DNA of 64,000 nucleotides from UBA10438 sp044238605 (GCA_044238605.1 JBIICY010000001.1:1-64000), one strand, 5' to 3'; counted from the first letter of the stretch, positions 8,732 to 15,769 are shown. Translations and numbers: made by a program. Notes: generated by a model not told the origin, from the sequence alone.

Positions 8732-9670
8732 TTACGCATTCGTAAACTCGTTTGCAATACTGTAGCTCACATCTCGCGTGGTGCCAAAGTATGTCTTGAT
8801 GGCGATGTCCGAGAGGAGTCCGGCAACGAAGAGCTGCAGGCCCGACAAGAACAAGAAGATCGTAAGCAAGGCCCATCCAGAGTCATTTACGGCTTTGCCA
8901 TTAACCACTTCAATAAAAGCTCCGATTCCAGCGCCCATGCCAAAAAGCATGAAGAGTATACCGATGCCCCCAAGCAAGTGCAGGGGCCTTACTGCATAGC
9001 GGTTCCAGAACCAGACACTTGTCATGTCGATAAGCCCCTTGAGGGTTCTGCGGTAGTTATACTTTGTCTCTCCCGCTGTGCGCGCACGGTGGCTCACAAC
9101 AGCTTCGCCAACGCGGTAGCCTTTGATCTTAAGGATGGCCGGAATAAATCGGTGCATCTCTCCATAGAGCGTCACACCGTTGAAGGCATCGCGCTTGTAG
9201 ACCTTGAGGGAGCAGCCACTATCGTGAATGCCATCGTTGATGAGGATCTTCCGTAGAAAGTTTGCGCCGCGGCTCACAAAGTTCTTTGCGAACGGGTCCT
9301 TGCGGTCCTTGCGCCAGCCACTGATCACATCAAGACGCTCGGCATATAGCCGATCGATGAGCATGGGAATATCGTTAGGGTCGTTTTGTCTGTCACCATC
9401 CATGGTAACGATGAGGTCTTTGGTCGCAGCCTTGATACCTGCGTCCATTGCAGCGGTCTGACCAAAGTTTCTGCGGAGCTCTACAACTCGAACTGGCGAG
9501 AGAGTTTTGAGAACATTAACCGTGTTATCCGACGAACCATCATCGACAACGATGATCTCAAAATCATACCCCTCGCGCTTACACACCTCAAGGATCTCTG
9601 CATGGAGGGGTGCTACATTGTCTTCTTCGTTCATTACTGGAACGACGACGCTAATCGATATAGGGCTCAT
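8732..9670 (-). CDS. Glycosyltransferase family 2, polyprenyl-phosphate type (GtrB/DPM1-like)
   Basis: A 312-residue protein. The GT-A domain shows VVVPVMNEEDN, the metal-binding VVDDGSSD, TMDGDRQNDP and SGWRKDRKDP, followed by two membrane helices (about 230-255 and 265-290). That layout fits enzymes that load a sugar onto undecaprenyl phosphate (GtrB, ArnC, DPM1). Such lipid-linked sugars feed periplasmic transferases; the multi-membrane protein at 15874-17772 is of the general type that could use them, but a link is not shown. It overlaps the epimerase gene by 4 bp in a leftward operon. Confidence 0.9.
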   Translation of the reverse strand: MSPISISVVVPVMNEEDNVAPLHAEILEVCKREGYDFEIIVVDDGSSDNTVNVLKTLSPVRVVELRRNFGQTAAMDAGIKAATKDLIVTMDGDRQNDPNDIPMLIDRLYAERLDVISGWRKDRKDPFAKNFVSRGANFLRKILINDGIHDSGCSLKVYKRDAFNGVTLYGEMHRFIPAILKIKGYRVGEAVVSHRARTAGETKYNYRRTLKGLIDMTSVWFWNRYAVRPLHLLGGIGILFMLFGMGAGIGAFIEVVNGKAVNDSGWALLTIFLFLSGLQLFVAGLLSDIAIKTYFGTTRDVSYSIANEFTNA

Positions 9671-10905
9671 AGTGTACCACCACGATAATACTCTTTATAC
9701 CACGCCACAAATCTCTGCAATCCTGTGCGCAGATCTGTCTGTGGACGAAACTTTGTGAGCTCAAACAACTCTTCGCAGTCGGCCCATGTTGTTGCTACAT
9801 CCCCCGGCTGCATGTCAACATACTCCTTGATCGCTGGCATCCCAAGCTCTTGCTCGAGGATCTCCACGAAATCGAGCAGGCTTACAGGAGCCCCGTTGCC
9901 GATGTTATACGTAGGGGCGAGCCGGTGGCTCGCCCGCATGGCGTCATCAGCATGTGCCCGCATGGCGTCATCAGCATGTGCCCGCATGGCATCATCATCA
10001 TGTGCCCGCATGGCGTCATCAGCATGTGCCCGGATGGCATCATCGTCATGTGCCCGGATAGCGTCATCAGCATGCGCCCGGATGGCGTCATCAGCATGCG
10101 CCCGGATGGCGTCATCACATGCCCGCGCGGCGCCGTCACATGCCCCGTCACGGGCGAGCCACCGGCTCGCCCTTACCTGATCGTCGTGCGTGTCTACTGC
10201 CCCGACAAGGCGCACGATGCTCTCGACGATGTCGTCGATGTACGTGAAGTCGCGGCTTAGGTTGCCATGGTTGTAGATGTTGATGGGCTCTCGGGCAAGG
10301 ATCTTCTCGGCAAAGGAGAAGTAGGCCATGTCGGGACGTCCCCACGGACCATACACGGTAAAGAAGCGGAGTCCGGTGCACGGGATCTGGTAGAGATGGT
10401 TGTAGCAATAGGCCATCAGCTCGTTGCTGCGCTTGGTTACCGCATACAAACTCACGGGCTGGTCTACTCTGTCGGTTGTGCGAAATGGAACATCCGTATT
10501 GGCCCCATACACGCTACTGCTACTAGCATAGAACAAGTGACGGGGCTTGTGTCGCCTACAGGCTTCCAGAATATTCAAAAACCCAACGATGTTCGATGAG
10601 ATGTAGGCATCGGGGTTCTCAATGCTATACCGCACACCAGCTTGCGCAGCAAGATGACACACCAACTCGGGCTTGTGAGTTTCGAAGATGGATGCGATAA
10701 GCCCCTTATCCTCGATATCACCCAGATAGAACGTAACAGACGTCCCAAGCTGGGCAAGACGTGCATGCTTTAAGGAGGGGTCGTAGTAGTCGTTGCAGTT
10801 ATCGATGCCGACAACATTCCAGCCGTCTTCCACCAGACGTTTTGCTACGTGATACCCTATGAATCCGGCAATCCCCGTAACGAGAATTGTACGTGTATCG
10901 TGCAT
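9667..10905 (-). CDS. NAD-dependent epimerase, UDP-glucuronate 4-epimerase-like, with repeat insertion
   Basis: Extended SDR protein. It has the NAD-binding TGIAGFIGYHVAKRL near residue 9, the catalytic YxxxK as SLYAVTKRSNE, and the 'DNCNDYYDPSLK' segment characteristic of UDP-glucuronate/galacturonate epimerases. The ATG at 10905 (GGGGGA upstream) gives the normal N-terminus; the frame stays open further right only through repeat DNA. At 412 residues it is about 80 longer than family members, because 9914-10172 inserts eight DDA(I/M)RAH(A/D)-like octapeptides between the 'SIVRLVGAVD' helix and 'YNIGNGAPVSLLDF'. The insert lies at a loop that varies in the family, so activity may survive. It shares the leftward operon with GT2. 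Confidence 0.9.
   Translation of the reverse strand: MHDTRTILVTGIAGFIGYHVAKRLVEDGWNVVGIDNCNDYYDPSLKHARLAQLGTSVTFYLGDIEDKGLIASIFETHKPELVCHLAAQAGVRYSIENPDAYISSNIVGFLNILEACRRHKPRHLFYASSSSVYGANTDVPFRTTDRVDQPVSLYAVTKRSNELMAYCYNHLYQIPCTGLRFFTVYGPWGRPDMAYFSFAEKILAREPINIYNHGNLSRDFTYIDDIVESIVRLVGAVDTHDDQVRASRWLARDGACDGAARACDDAIRAHADDAIRAHADDAIRAHDDDAIRAHADDAMRAHDDDAMRAHADDAMRAHADDAMRASHRLAPTYNIGNGAPVSLLDFVEILEQELGMPAIKEYVDMQPGDVATTWADCEELFELTKFRPQTDLRTGLQRFVAWYKEYYRGGTL
9914..10172. repeat. In-gene 24-bp minisatellite bracketed by a 20-bp palindrome
   Basis: Seven 24-bp units at 9936-10103 (GCATGGCGTCATCAGCATGT + GCCC and variants) followed by degenerate copies to about 10151. They are flanked by the palindromes GGCGAGCCGGTGGCTCGCC (9916-9934) and GGCGAGCCACCGGCTCGCC (10153-10171), which are reverse complements of each other. 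The same palindrome forms the hairpin at 43055-43083. The whole insert keeps the epimerase reading frame. Confidence 0.9.
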
Positions 10906-11304
10906 AGATATTCCCCCGTGGCAAAGATAACAGGGGCACCAATACAGGGGCACGATATATCGTGCCCGCAGGGTACACATGGGTACGGGGGTACGCGTAG
11001 GGGCGACCCAGCGTGGTCGCCCAATGAAGCGTAGGGGCGACCCAGCGTGGTCGCCCAATGTCGCCCAATGAAATGGTGGGGAAACAATGTCGCCCTCGCG
11101 GTAGCGAGGGCATATGCATCATGCGCGAGCTTCCTCGGCACTACGTGCCTCGGAATGACGCACGCCTTCGCTTTTTTCAATAGGCGCAAGCGCGCCTGCG
11201 GCGCGCTTGCGCCACAACACCAACCTAATGCATGCCGCGTCATTCCGAGCGCAGCGAGGAACCCAATGCACGCTGCGTCATTCCGAGCGCAGCGAGGAAC
11301 CTCG
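10906..11304. repeat. Repeat-only intergenic region (several palindromic families)
   Basis: No gene. It holds the palindrome GGCACGATATATCGTGCC (about 10949-10966), and two copies of a 'GTAGGGGCGACCCAGCGTGG' unit (10997 and 11031) ending in TCGCCCAATG. Next come a GAGCTTCCTCGGCACTACGT segment (about 11120), a long GC palindrome GCAAGCGCGCC-TGC-GGCGCGCTTGC (about 11184-11210), and two tandem 38-bp units starting GTCATTCCGAGCGCAGCGAG (11239, 11277). The last unit runs into the antitoxin stop codon. Confidence 0.85.
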
Positions 11305-11577
11305 CTACTCAACTACGTCCGTGTTTACCCAAGAAAGTAGTTCAGCATTCGAGAGCGCTGCGATGCGTGCCATTAGGCTAAGGGGTGGGTCAGCGCAGAA
11401 GTGGATGAGATCATCGAGTTCTTCTTCCGTAATGCCCACAAGCTTCGCAAACTCGGGTTGTGAAATCTTGCGCTCTTCCATGATCTGACAGAGGCGTCGA
11501 GAGAGGGAGAATTGCCAACGATGATATGTGCGAGTTTCAGCAGGAATGTGCTCAACCTTTTCCTTGATGTTCAGCAT
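11305..11577 (-). CDS. XRE/HigA-like antitoxin of TA module 1
   Basis: A 90-residue helix-turn-helix protein. The segment LSRRLCQIMEERKISQPEFAKLVGITEEELDDLIH covers the XRE-type HTH, followed by a C-terminal helix pair ending ELLSWVNTDVVE. The ATG at 11577 is preceded by GGAGG with good spacing and starts 2 bases after the toxin stop; the longer GTG frame is unlikely. All three paralogues here are then 90 residues. In HigBA-type systems the second-gene HTH protein binds the toxin and represses the operon. The stop codon lies in a GAGTAGC heptamer of the adjoining repeat. Confidence 0.82.
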   Translation of the reverse strand: MLNIKEKVEHIPAETRTYHRWQFSLSRRLCQIMEERKISQPEFAKLVGITEEELDDLIHFCADPPLSLMARIAALSNAELLSWVNTDVVE

Positions 11578-11579
11578 AT

Positions 11580-12089
11580 CTATGCCCTCCACAATGAAAG
11601 ATCAAAAGAATCATGGTAACGGGCCATTAACTCCGAACCTACAATCATAATCTCACCGGTATCGATTCTAGAGTTGAGAACATGAGTTATACGTCCAAGA
11701 AACCCTGCTTCGTTATTTGCATCGCTGTTTGCCTGGATTGCCTCGTTTTTCGACTTGACGAAACCAGATCCAATCAGCAGTATCCTATTGCTAGTGCCCG
11801 CGTACGAACATAGCAATCTACTGGGATTGTAACGAGTACGCACACGTTCCTTGTGGTTGTACATAGCAAACACACCTAACTCTGGTCTTTCGGGCCGCAG
11901 ATATGCTTGCCGGATAACCGATTCCTGTGATAACCATTCCAGGAAATCCATTAAGGCATCCGCATTGTTGGCGTCTGACTGATAGAGCTGCTCCATGAAC
12001 TTATCCGCAAGACAAATGCCGTTGCGCTCAATGGCATAGAACGAACAGCTTCCCTCCAACCATGGAATGGTTCGAATTGACTCCGGCAT
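11580..12089 (-). CDS. RelE/HigB-superfamily toxin-like protein, TA module 1
   Basis: A 169-residue protein beginning MPESIRTIPWLEGSCSFYAIE. Segments match the RelE/ParE/HigB fold (phage Gp49-like): 'CLADKFMEQL' for the N-terminal helix, 'PERPELGVFAMYN...NPSRLLCSYAG' for the central strands, and 'RILLIGSGFVKSKNEAIQ' for the last strand with the F-x-K motif. It is about 60 residues longer than typical HigB. Gene order toxin then HTH, 2 bp apart, fits a HigBA-type toxin-antitoxin operon. Family assignment is by my own motif reading; these could be a divergent or new subfamily. Paralogues are at 13994 and 20515. Confidence 0.7.
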   Translation of the reverse strand: MPESIRTIPWLEGSCSFYAIERNGICLADKFMEQLYQSDANNADALMDFLEWLSQESVIRQAYLRPERPELGVFAMYNHKERVRTRYNPSRLLCSYAGTSNRILLIGSGFVKSKNEAIQANSDANNEAGFLGRITHVLNSRIDTGEIMIVGSELMARYHDSFDLSLWRA

Positions 12090-12155
12090 AGAGAACCCCG
12101 CAATGCGTGTTTTGATGCGCGAAGGAGGTTAGCCCCCTTCTGGTTCTCTGTGCCG
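12084..12155 (-). promoter_or_regulatory. 72-bp structured leader over the toxin-1 start codon
   Basis: On the toxin strand CGGCACAGAGAACC (12155-12142) and GGTTCTCTATGCCG (12097-12084) can pair over 14 positions with one mismatch; the right arm contains the toxin ATG. Between them GAAGGGGGCTAACCTCCTTC (12140-12121) makes an 8-bp stem with one G-T wobble. The element recurs at 14483-14554 and 21004-21075. It may hide the start codon in mRNA, act as a palindromic operator, or be an element end. Confidence 0.65.
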
Positions 12156-12343
12156 TGAATGCCTGTGAACGTGACATGCGTATGGACGACCCAGCGTGGT
12201 CGCCCAATAAAATGATGGCGTAACAACGTCACCCTCGCGAACGAGGGTCATATGCACCATCCGCGAGCTTCCTCGGCACTACCTGCCTCGGAATGACGCA
12301 CGCCGCGTCATTCCGAGCGAAGCGAGGAACCTCGCTGTTCTTG
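12156..12343. repeat. Palindromic repeat spacer between TA module 1 and KilA-N gene
   Basis: Contains one GACCCAGCGTGGTCGCCCAA copy (about 12189), the shared 'CACCCTCGCGAACGAGGGTC' hairpin (about 12230-12250), a GAGCTTCCTCGGCACTAC segment with its complementary half, and a single GTCATTCCGAGCGAAGCGAG unit at 12307. No gene. Confidence 0.8.
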
Positions 12344-12380
12344 ATGTCACGTTTTGAGATCCTGACGGCACGTAGGGGTG
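12344..12380 (+). promoter_or_regulatory. 37-bp upstream segment shared by the KilA-N and zeta genes
   Basis: This segment starts ATGTCACGTTTTGA and ends CACGTAGGGGTG; it matches 14964-15000 at 36 of 37 positions. Here it also opens a 21-codon reading frame (MSRFEILTARRG...) that ends at 12409, one base before the KilA-N ATG, so it could encode a coupled leader peptide. Whether it is promoter, leader or a recombination seam is unknown. Confidence 0.5.
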
Positions 12381-12410
12381 TGAAAGCTCATTTTCCGGCA
12401 GGAGTTTAAT

Positions 12411-13205
12411 ATGTCCAAGCGAATTGAAGTCCTCAACGTAGGTATTCGAGTTACACCCATTGGAGACAAAGAATACATCTGCTTGACGGACATCGGCAGA
12501 TATCGAAATCCTGCAGCAAGCGATGATCTAATACGTAACTGGATTCGTAATAGGAACACACTGGAGTTTCTTGGGCTGTGGGAGTTGATCTACAACCCAG
12601 AGTTTAAATCCGTCGAATTCGACGGGATTAAAATGCAGGCGGGCTTAAACAGTTTTTCACTAACCCCAAAGCAATGGATTGATCAGACATCAGCTATTGG
12701 AATTCAGTCAAGAGCTGGACGATATGGCGGAACGTATGCGCATCCAGACATAGCGTTCGAGTTTGCAGCATGGATCTCCGTAGAGTTCAAGCTCTACCTC
12801 ATCAAAGAATTTCAACGTCTCAAAGAGTCGGAACGACGCGAAACGGACTGGGATATACGTCGGAACTTAGCCAAAATCAATTACCGCATTCACACCGATG
12901 CAATTCAACATAATCTTCTACCTGTCCAGTTAACTGCAAGTAGTTCGGGTCGTGTCTTTTCCTCAGAGGCCGACCTTCTAAATCTTGCTCTATTTGGCCG
13001 AACTGCATCCGAATGGAGAAGCTCTCACCCCAATGAACATGGCAACATACGCGACCATGCAACAGGTGCTCAGCTCGTTTGTTTGTCGAACCTAGAAAAC
13101 CTTAATGCGTTATTCATTCAGCAGGGCATATCTCAAACAGAGCGGCTGCAGCGCTTAAATGAAATAGCAATTGCCCAGATGAAGATTCTAACCAGCGACC
13201 GGTAA
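12411..13205 (+). CDS. KilA-N domain-containing protein
   Basis: A 264-residue protein. The N-terminal ~125 residues are a KilA-N domain: YICLTDIGRYRN, 'DDLIRNWIRNRNTLEFLGLWE', 'GRYGGTYAHPDIAFEFAAWIS' and 'FKLYLIKEFQRLKE'. The remainder is helical with no recognised domain. KilA-N is a DNA-binding domain common in phage and in mobile-element or defence-associated proteins. A good AGGAG site precedes the ATG at 12411. It lies between TA modules 1 and 2 and is codirectional with the zeta gene, with which it shares a 37-bp upstream segment. Its role here is unknown. Confidence 0.88.
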   Translation: MSKRIEVLNVGIRVTPIGDKEYICLTDIGRYRNPAASDDLIRNWIRNRNTLEFLGLWELIYNPEFKSVEFDGIKMQAGLNSFSLTPKQWIDQTSAIGIQSRAGRYGGTYAHPDIAFEFAAWISVEFKLYLIKEFQRLKESERRETDWDIRRNLAKINYRIHTDAIQHNLLPVQLTASSSGRVFSSEADLLNLALFGRTASEWRSSHPNEHGNIRDHATGAQLVCLSNLENLNALFIQQGISQTERLQRLNEIAIAQMKILTSDR

Positions 13206-13708
13206 AATCAGCAATCCCGTAGGGGCGACCCTACGTGGTCGCCCAATGAAATGGTGTTCGTAGAGCCGACCCTGCGTGGTCGCCCAATGAAATGGTGTTC
13301 GTAGAGCCGACCCTACGTGGTCGCCCAATGAAATGGTGTTCGTAGAGCCGACCCTGCGTGGTCGCCCAATGAAGTATTGGGGTGTGTGGTCGCCCAATAA
13401 AATGATGGCGTAACAACGTCACCCTCGCGAACGAGGGGCATATGCACCATCCGCGAGCTTCCTCGGCACTACGTGCCTCGGAATGACGCACGCCTTCGCT
13501 TTTTTCAATAGGCGCAAGCGCGCCTGCGGCGCGCTTGCGCCACCACACCAAACATTGCACGCCGCGTCATTCCGAGCGCAGCGAGGAACCTAAATGCATG
13601 CCGCGTCATTCCGAGCAAAGCGAGGAACCTAATGCATGCCGCGTCATTCCGAGCGCAGCGAGGAACCCAATGCACGCCGCGTCATTCCGAGCAAAGCGAG
13701 GAACTGCG
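13206..13708. repeat. Tandem repeat region between KilA-N and TA module 2
   Basis: Four tandem 41-bp units (13219, 13260, 13301, 13342; each GTAG(G/A)G(G/C)CGACCCTRCGTGG...) and a partial fifth. Then come the 'CACCCTCGCGAACGAGGGGC' hairpin, the GAGCTTCCTCGGCACTACGT segment, the GC palindrome (about 13510-13540), and four GTCATTCCGAGC units (13566, 13605, 13643, 13681). From about 13430 on it closely copies 11105-11300, showing segmental duplication. No gene. Confidence 0.88.
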
Positions 13709-13981
13709 CTACTCAACTAGGTCCGTGTTTATCCAAGAAAGTAGCTCAGCATTCGAGAACGCTGCAATGCGTGCCATTAGGCTAAGGGGCGGGTCGGCGC
13801 AGAAGTGGATGAGATCGTCGAGTTCTTGTTCGGTAATACCCACCAGCTTTGCAAACTCGGGTTGTGAAATCTTGCGCTCTTCCATGATCTGACAGAGGCG
13901 TCGAGAGAGGGAGAATTGCCATTCAAAGAACTTATTCTCTTCTGCTGGCAACTGGCCAACGACATTTACTGCAGAGCTCAT
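13709..13981 (-). CDS. XRE/HigA-like antitoxin of TA module 2
   Basis: A 90-residue HTH protein (start MSSAVNVVGQLPAEENKF). From residue ~23, WQFSLSRRLCQIMEERKISQ onward, it is almost identical to antitoxin 1, while the N-terminal ~22 residues differ completely. The ATG at 13981 is preferred because GAGGA lies 9 bases upstream; an in-frame ATG at 13990 sits directly on that site. The constant HTH with a variable N-terminus next to a diverged toxin suggests that the N-terminus, not the HTH, sets partner specificity, although this is inference. It is followed by repeat DNA starting at its stop codon. Confidence 0.82.
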   Translation of the reverse strand: MSSAVNVVGQLPAEENKFFEWQFSLSRRLCQIMEERKISQPEFAKLVGITEQELDDLIHFCADPPLSLMARIAAFSNAELLSWINTDLVE

Positions 13982-13993
13982 AGTGTTCATTCC

Positions 13994-14488
13994 TCAGAAA
14001 TCAAATGAATCGTTAGATAAAGGCACTAACTCCGAGCCGATCACGAGTATCTCACCACATTCTATTCGTTGTCCAACCTTTCGCGCAATATCATAAAGAA
14101 ACTCTGCTTCACGATTAGCTAACCCATTTCTTTGTATCGGCTGATCCGTTAACTTGATAAAGCCCGACCCCAGAAGGAGCAATCTGTTACTTTGCCCCAC
14201 ATAGCTACACAGCAACCTGCTTCTGTTGTAGGGCTCTGCTACTAGCTCCTTGTGATTGTACATTGCAAACACACCGAGCTCCGGACGCTCTGGTCGCAGA
14301 TATACTTGCCTAACGTGTGTTTCGTTGGATATCATTTCAAGAAATGCACGGAGTCTCTTTGCAGCAAAGGGATCTTCAACGTCGAGTTCTTCTAGGAACG
14401 CATCTGCCAAGCAGACTCCATCACGCTCGATAGCATAGAACGAACAGCTTCCCTCCAACCATGGAATGATTCGAATTGACTCCGGCAT
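13994..14488 (-). CDS. RelE/HigB-superfamily toxin-like protein, TA module 2
   Basis: A 164-residue paralogue of the protein at 11580. The start (MPESIRIIPWLEGSCSFYAI) and central part (YLRPERPELGVFAMYNHKE, SRLLCSYVG, LLLGSGFIK) are strongly conserved. Residues ~30-55 and the C-terminal third are diverged. It is toxin-first, with the antitoxin 12 bp downstream, and has the same 72-bp leader as module 1. The conserved core with variable surface segments suits orthogonal toxin-antitoxin pairs kept side by side. Enzymatic activity is not shown; typical RelE catalytic residues vary widely and cannot be assigned by eye. Confidence 0.7.
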   Translation of the reverse strand: MPESIRIIPWLEGSCSFYAIERDGVCLADAFLEELDVEDPFAAKRLRAFLEMISNETHVRQVYLRPERPELGVFAMYNHKELVAEPYNRSRLLCSYVGQSNRLLLLGSGFIKLTDQPIQRNGLANREAEFLYDIARKVGQRIECGEILVIGSELVPLSNDSFDF

Positions 14489-14554
14489 AGAGAACCTCGC
14501 ACTGCGTGTTTTGATGCGCGAAGGAGGTTAGCCCCCTTCTGGTTCTCTGTGCCG
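14483..14554 (-). promoter_or_regulatory. 72-bp structured leader over the toxin-2 start codon
   Basis: Same architecture and nearly the same sequence as 12084-12155. CGGCACAGAGAACC pairs with GGTTCTCTATGCCG, which includes the start codon, and the inner hairpin GAAGGGGGCTAACCTCCTTC is identical. The few differences fall in the unpaired stretch between inner hairpin and start codon. Confidence 0.65.
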
Positions 14555-14963
14555 TGAATTGGTTTGAACGTGACATGCGTAGGGGCGACCCTACATGGTC
14601 GCCCTTTGAAATGGTGGGGAAACAACGTCACCCTCGCGAACGAGGGTCATATGCACCATCCGCGAGCTTCCTCGGCACTACGTGCCTCGGAATGACGCAT
14701 GCCTTGTCATTCCGAGCGAAGCGAGGAACCCAACGCACGCCTCGTCATTCCGAGCGCAGCGAGGAACCCAATGCACGCCACGTCATTCCGAGCGCAGCGA
14801 GGAACCTAATTGCATGCCGCGCCATTCCGAGCGCAGCGAGGAACCTAATTGCACGCCACGTCATTCCGAGCGCAGCGAGGAACCTAATTGCACGCCACGT
14901 CATTCCGAGCGCAGCGAGGAACCTAATTGCACGCCACGTCATTCCGAGCAAGGCGAGGAACCC
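14555..14963. repeat. Array of seven 38-39 bp GTCATTCCGAGC units
   Basis: After one GTAGGGGCGACCCTACATGG copy (about 14579) and the shared hairpin and GAGCTTCCTCGG segment, seven tandem units begin at 14706, 14744, 14782, 14821, 14860, 14899 and 14938, with period 38 then 39 as an extra T appears in the linker. Translations of this repeat (RHSERSEEP) are a familiar artefact in sequence databases. It has no unique spacers, so it is not a CRISPR array. Confidence 0.9.
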
Positions 14964-15000
14964 ATGTCACGTTTTGATATCCTGACGGCACGTAGGGGTG
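14964..15000 (+). promoter_or_regulatory. 37-bp upstream segment shared with the KilA-N gene
   Basis: One mismatch to 12344-12380. It ends in AGGGGTG directly before the zeta ATG at 15001, which supplies a ribosome-binding-like AGGGG. Its ATG frame reads into the zeta gene out of phase and stops at 15125. Confidence 0.5.
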
Positions 15001-15534
15001 ATGGATACACCCTACATTATCGTTATCGCCGGACCCAACGGAGTTGGGAAGTCAACGTTTGCGAAGTGGTACCTTCGGCAGCGACCTGCTTGCAAAATGA
15101 TCGTAGATCCCGATGCAATTGCTAAAGAGCTGAATATCCCTGATGAGGCTCAGCGCAACATTGCTGCAGGACGCATTGCCCTGGAAACGATCGATGCCAA
15201 CATCCGCAATGGGATATCGTTTGCGATAGAATCAACGCTCTCTGGTAAGACGCTGGCTGCAAAACTCGAACAAGCGCACAACGCGGGGTACTCAATCGAG
15301 ATATGCCTGCTTCAGATTCCCTCTGTAGAGATATCTACCCAGCGCGTTGTTGAGCGTGTAAATGCTGGCGGACACAACATTCCGGCTGACGCACAGCTAC
15401 GCCGATTTGAAAGATCTTATCGTAATTTTCACGACATATACATCGAGGTATGCCATGAGTGGAGTATCTATGACGCAGACACCAACCCTCCAGAACTCAA
15501 GAGCACAGGCCGTGGTGGATTCTCTACGCAATGA
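15001..15534 (+). CDS. Zeta-toxin family P-loop kinase
   Basis: A 177-residue protein with Walker A GPNGVGKST (11-19). It also has 'VDPDAIAKELN' (substrate-side Asp), 'SFAIESTLSGKT' and 'RVNAGGHNIPADAQLRRFERS', whose arginines form the lid; these are all hallmarks of the zeta/PezT-like family. Zeta toxins phosphorylate UDP-N-acetylglucosamine and block wall synthesis; this short family branch often has unproved substrates. The ATG at 15001 follows AGGGGTG. A small partner gene overlaps its 3' end by 80 bp. A truncated, decayed copy lies at 20011-20105. It sits immediately beside TA module 2. Confidence 0.88.
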   Translation: MDTPYIIVIAGPNGVGKSTFAKWYLRQRPACKMIVDPDAIAKELNIPDEAQRNIAAGRIALETIDANIRNGISFAIESTLSGKTLAAKLEQAHNAGYSIEICLLQIPSVEISTQRVVERVNAGGHNIPADAQLRRFERSYRNFHDIYIEVCHEWSIYDADTNPPELKSTGRGGFSTQ

Positions 15535-15769
15535 GTTGTTGTCCGGGCATGAACATCGCGCGTGCATTGCCGCTGCCTTCATCCGCTCAAGCTATGACAT
15601 TCGCGACCAGTATCGCCGGGCGGGACGGGGGCTCGTTGTTATGATCGATGGGGTGGTACAGTCTGTCCATCCCGACTCTTCCCTTCTACCAGATCTTTCT
15701 TCCCTCGTTCCGATCGTAAAAGAGTTGTTTCCGTTGCCACCAGACGAAGAACCGCCAGGGTTTGAGTGA
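15455..15769 (+). CDS. Small partner protein overlapping the zeta gene (possible antitoxin)
   Basis: A 104-residue protein from the ATG at 15455 (GAGG 5 bases upstream), beginning MSGVSMTQTPTLQNSRAQAV. A second ATG at 15470 is possible. Its 5' 80 bp overlap the end of the zeta gene in another frame. Helical N-terminal half, then 'GRGLVVMIDGVVQSVHPD', a pattern I associate with small proteins encoded next to this zeta-like family. No enzymatic motif. The tight overlap suggests obligate co-expression, so it may be the antitoxin or a chaperone; function is not established. Fourteen-bp repeats begin a few bases after the stop. Confidence 0.72.
   Translation: MSGVSMTQTPTLQNSRAQAVVDSLRNELLSGHEHRACIAAAFIRSSYDIRDQYRRAGRGLVVMIDGVVQSVHPDSSLLPDLSSLVPIVKELFPLPPDEEPPGFE

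Noticed and set aside
9936..10151. 24-bp periodic array as a CRISPR or as a plus-strand protein (9725-10180)
   Set aside because: Units are contiguous without spacers, and the minus-strand epimerase frame has conserved motifs on both sides.
10906..11058. N-terminal extension of the epimerase
   Set aside because: The extra codons are repeat palindromes; the ATG at 10905 gives the standard Rossmann start with a GGGGGA site.
14706..14963. 38-39 bp periodic array as a possible CRISPR
   Set aside because: There are no unique spacers, the whole unit is repeated with only small linker changes, and no cas gene is nearby.
14554..15125. Open frames rich in RHSERSEEP repeats (also at 11047-11340, 13535-13892 and 21241-21353)
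   Set aside because: They are translations of the GTCATTCCGAGC repeat arrays; the same artefact is common in databases, and the frames run through palindromes and antisense to real genes.
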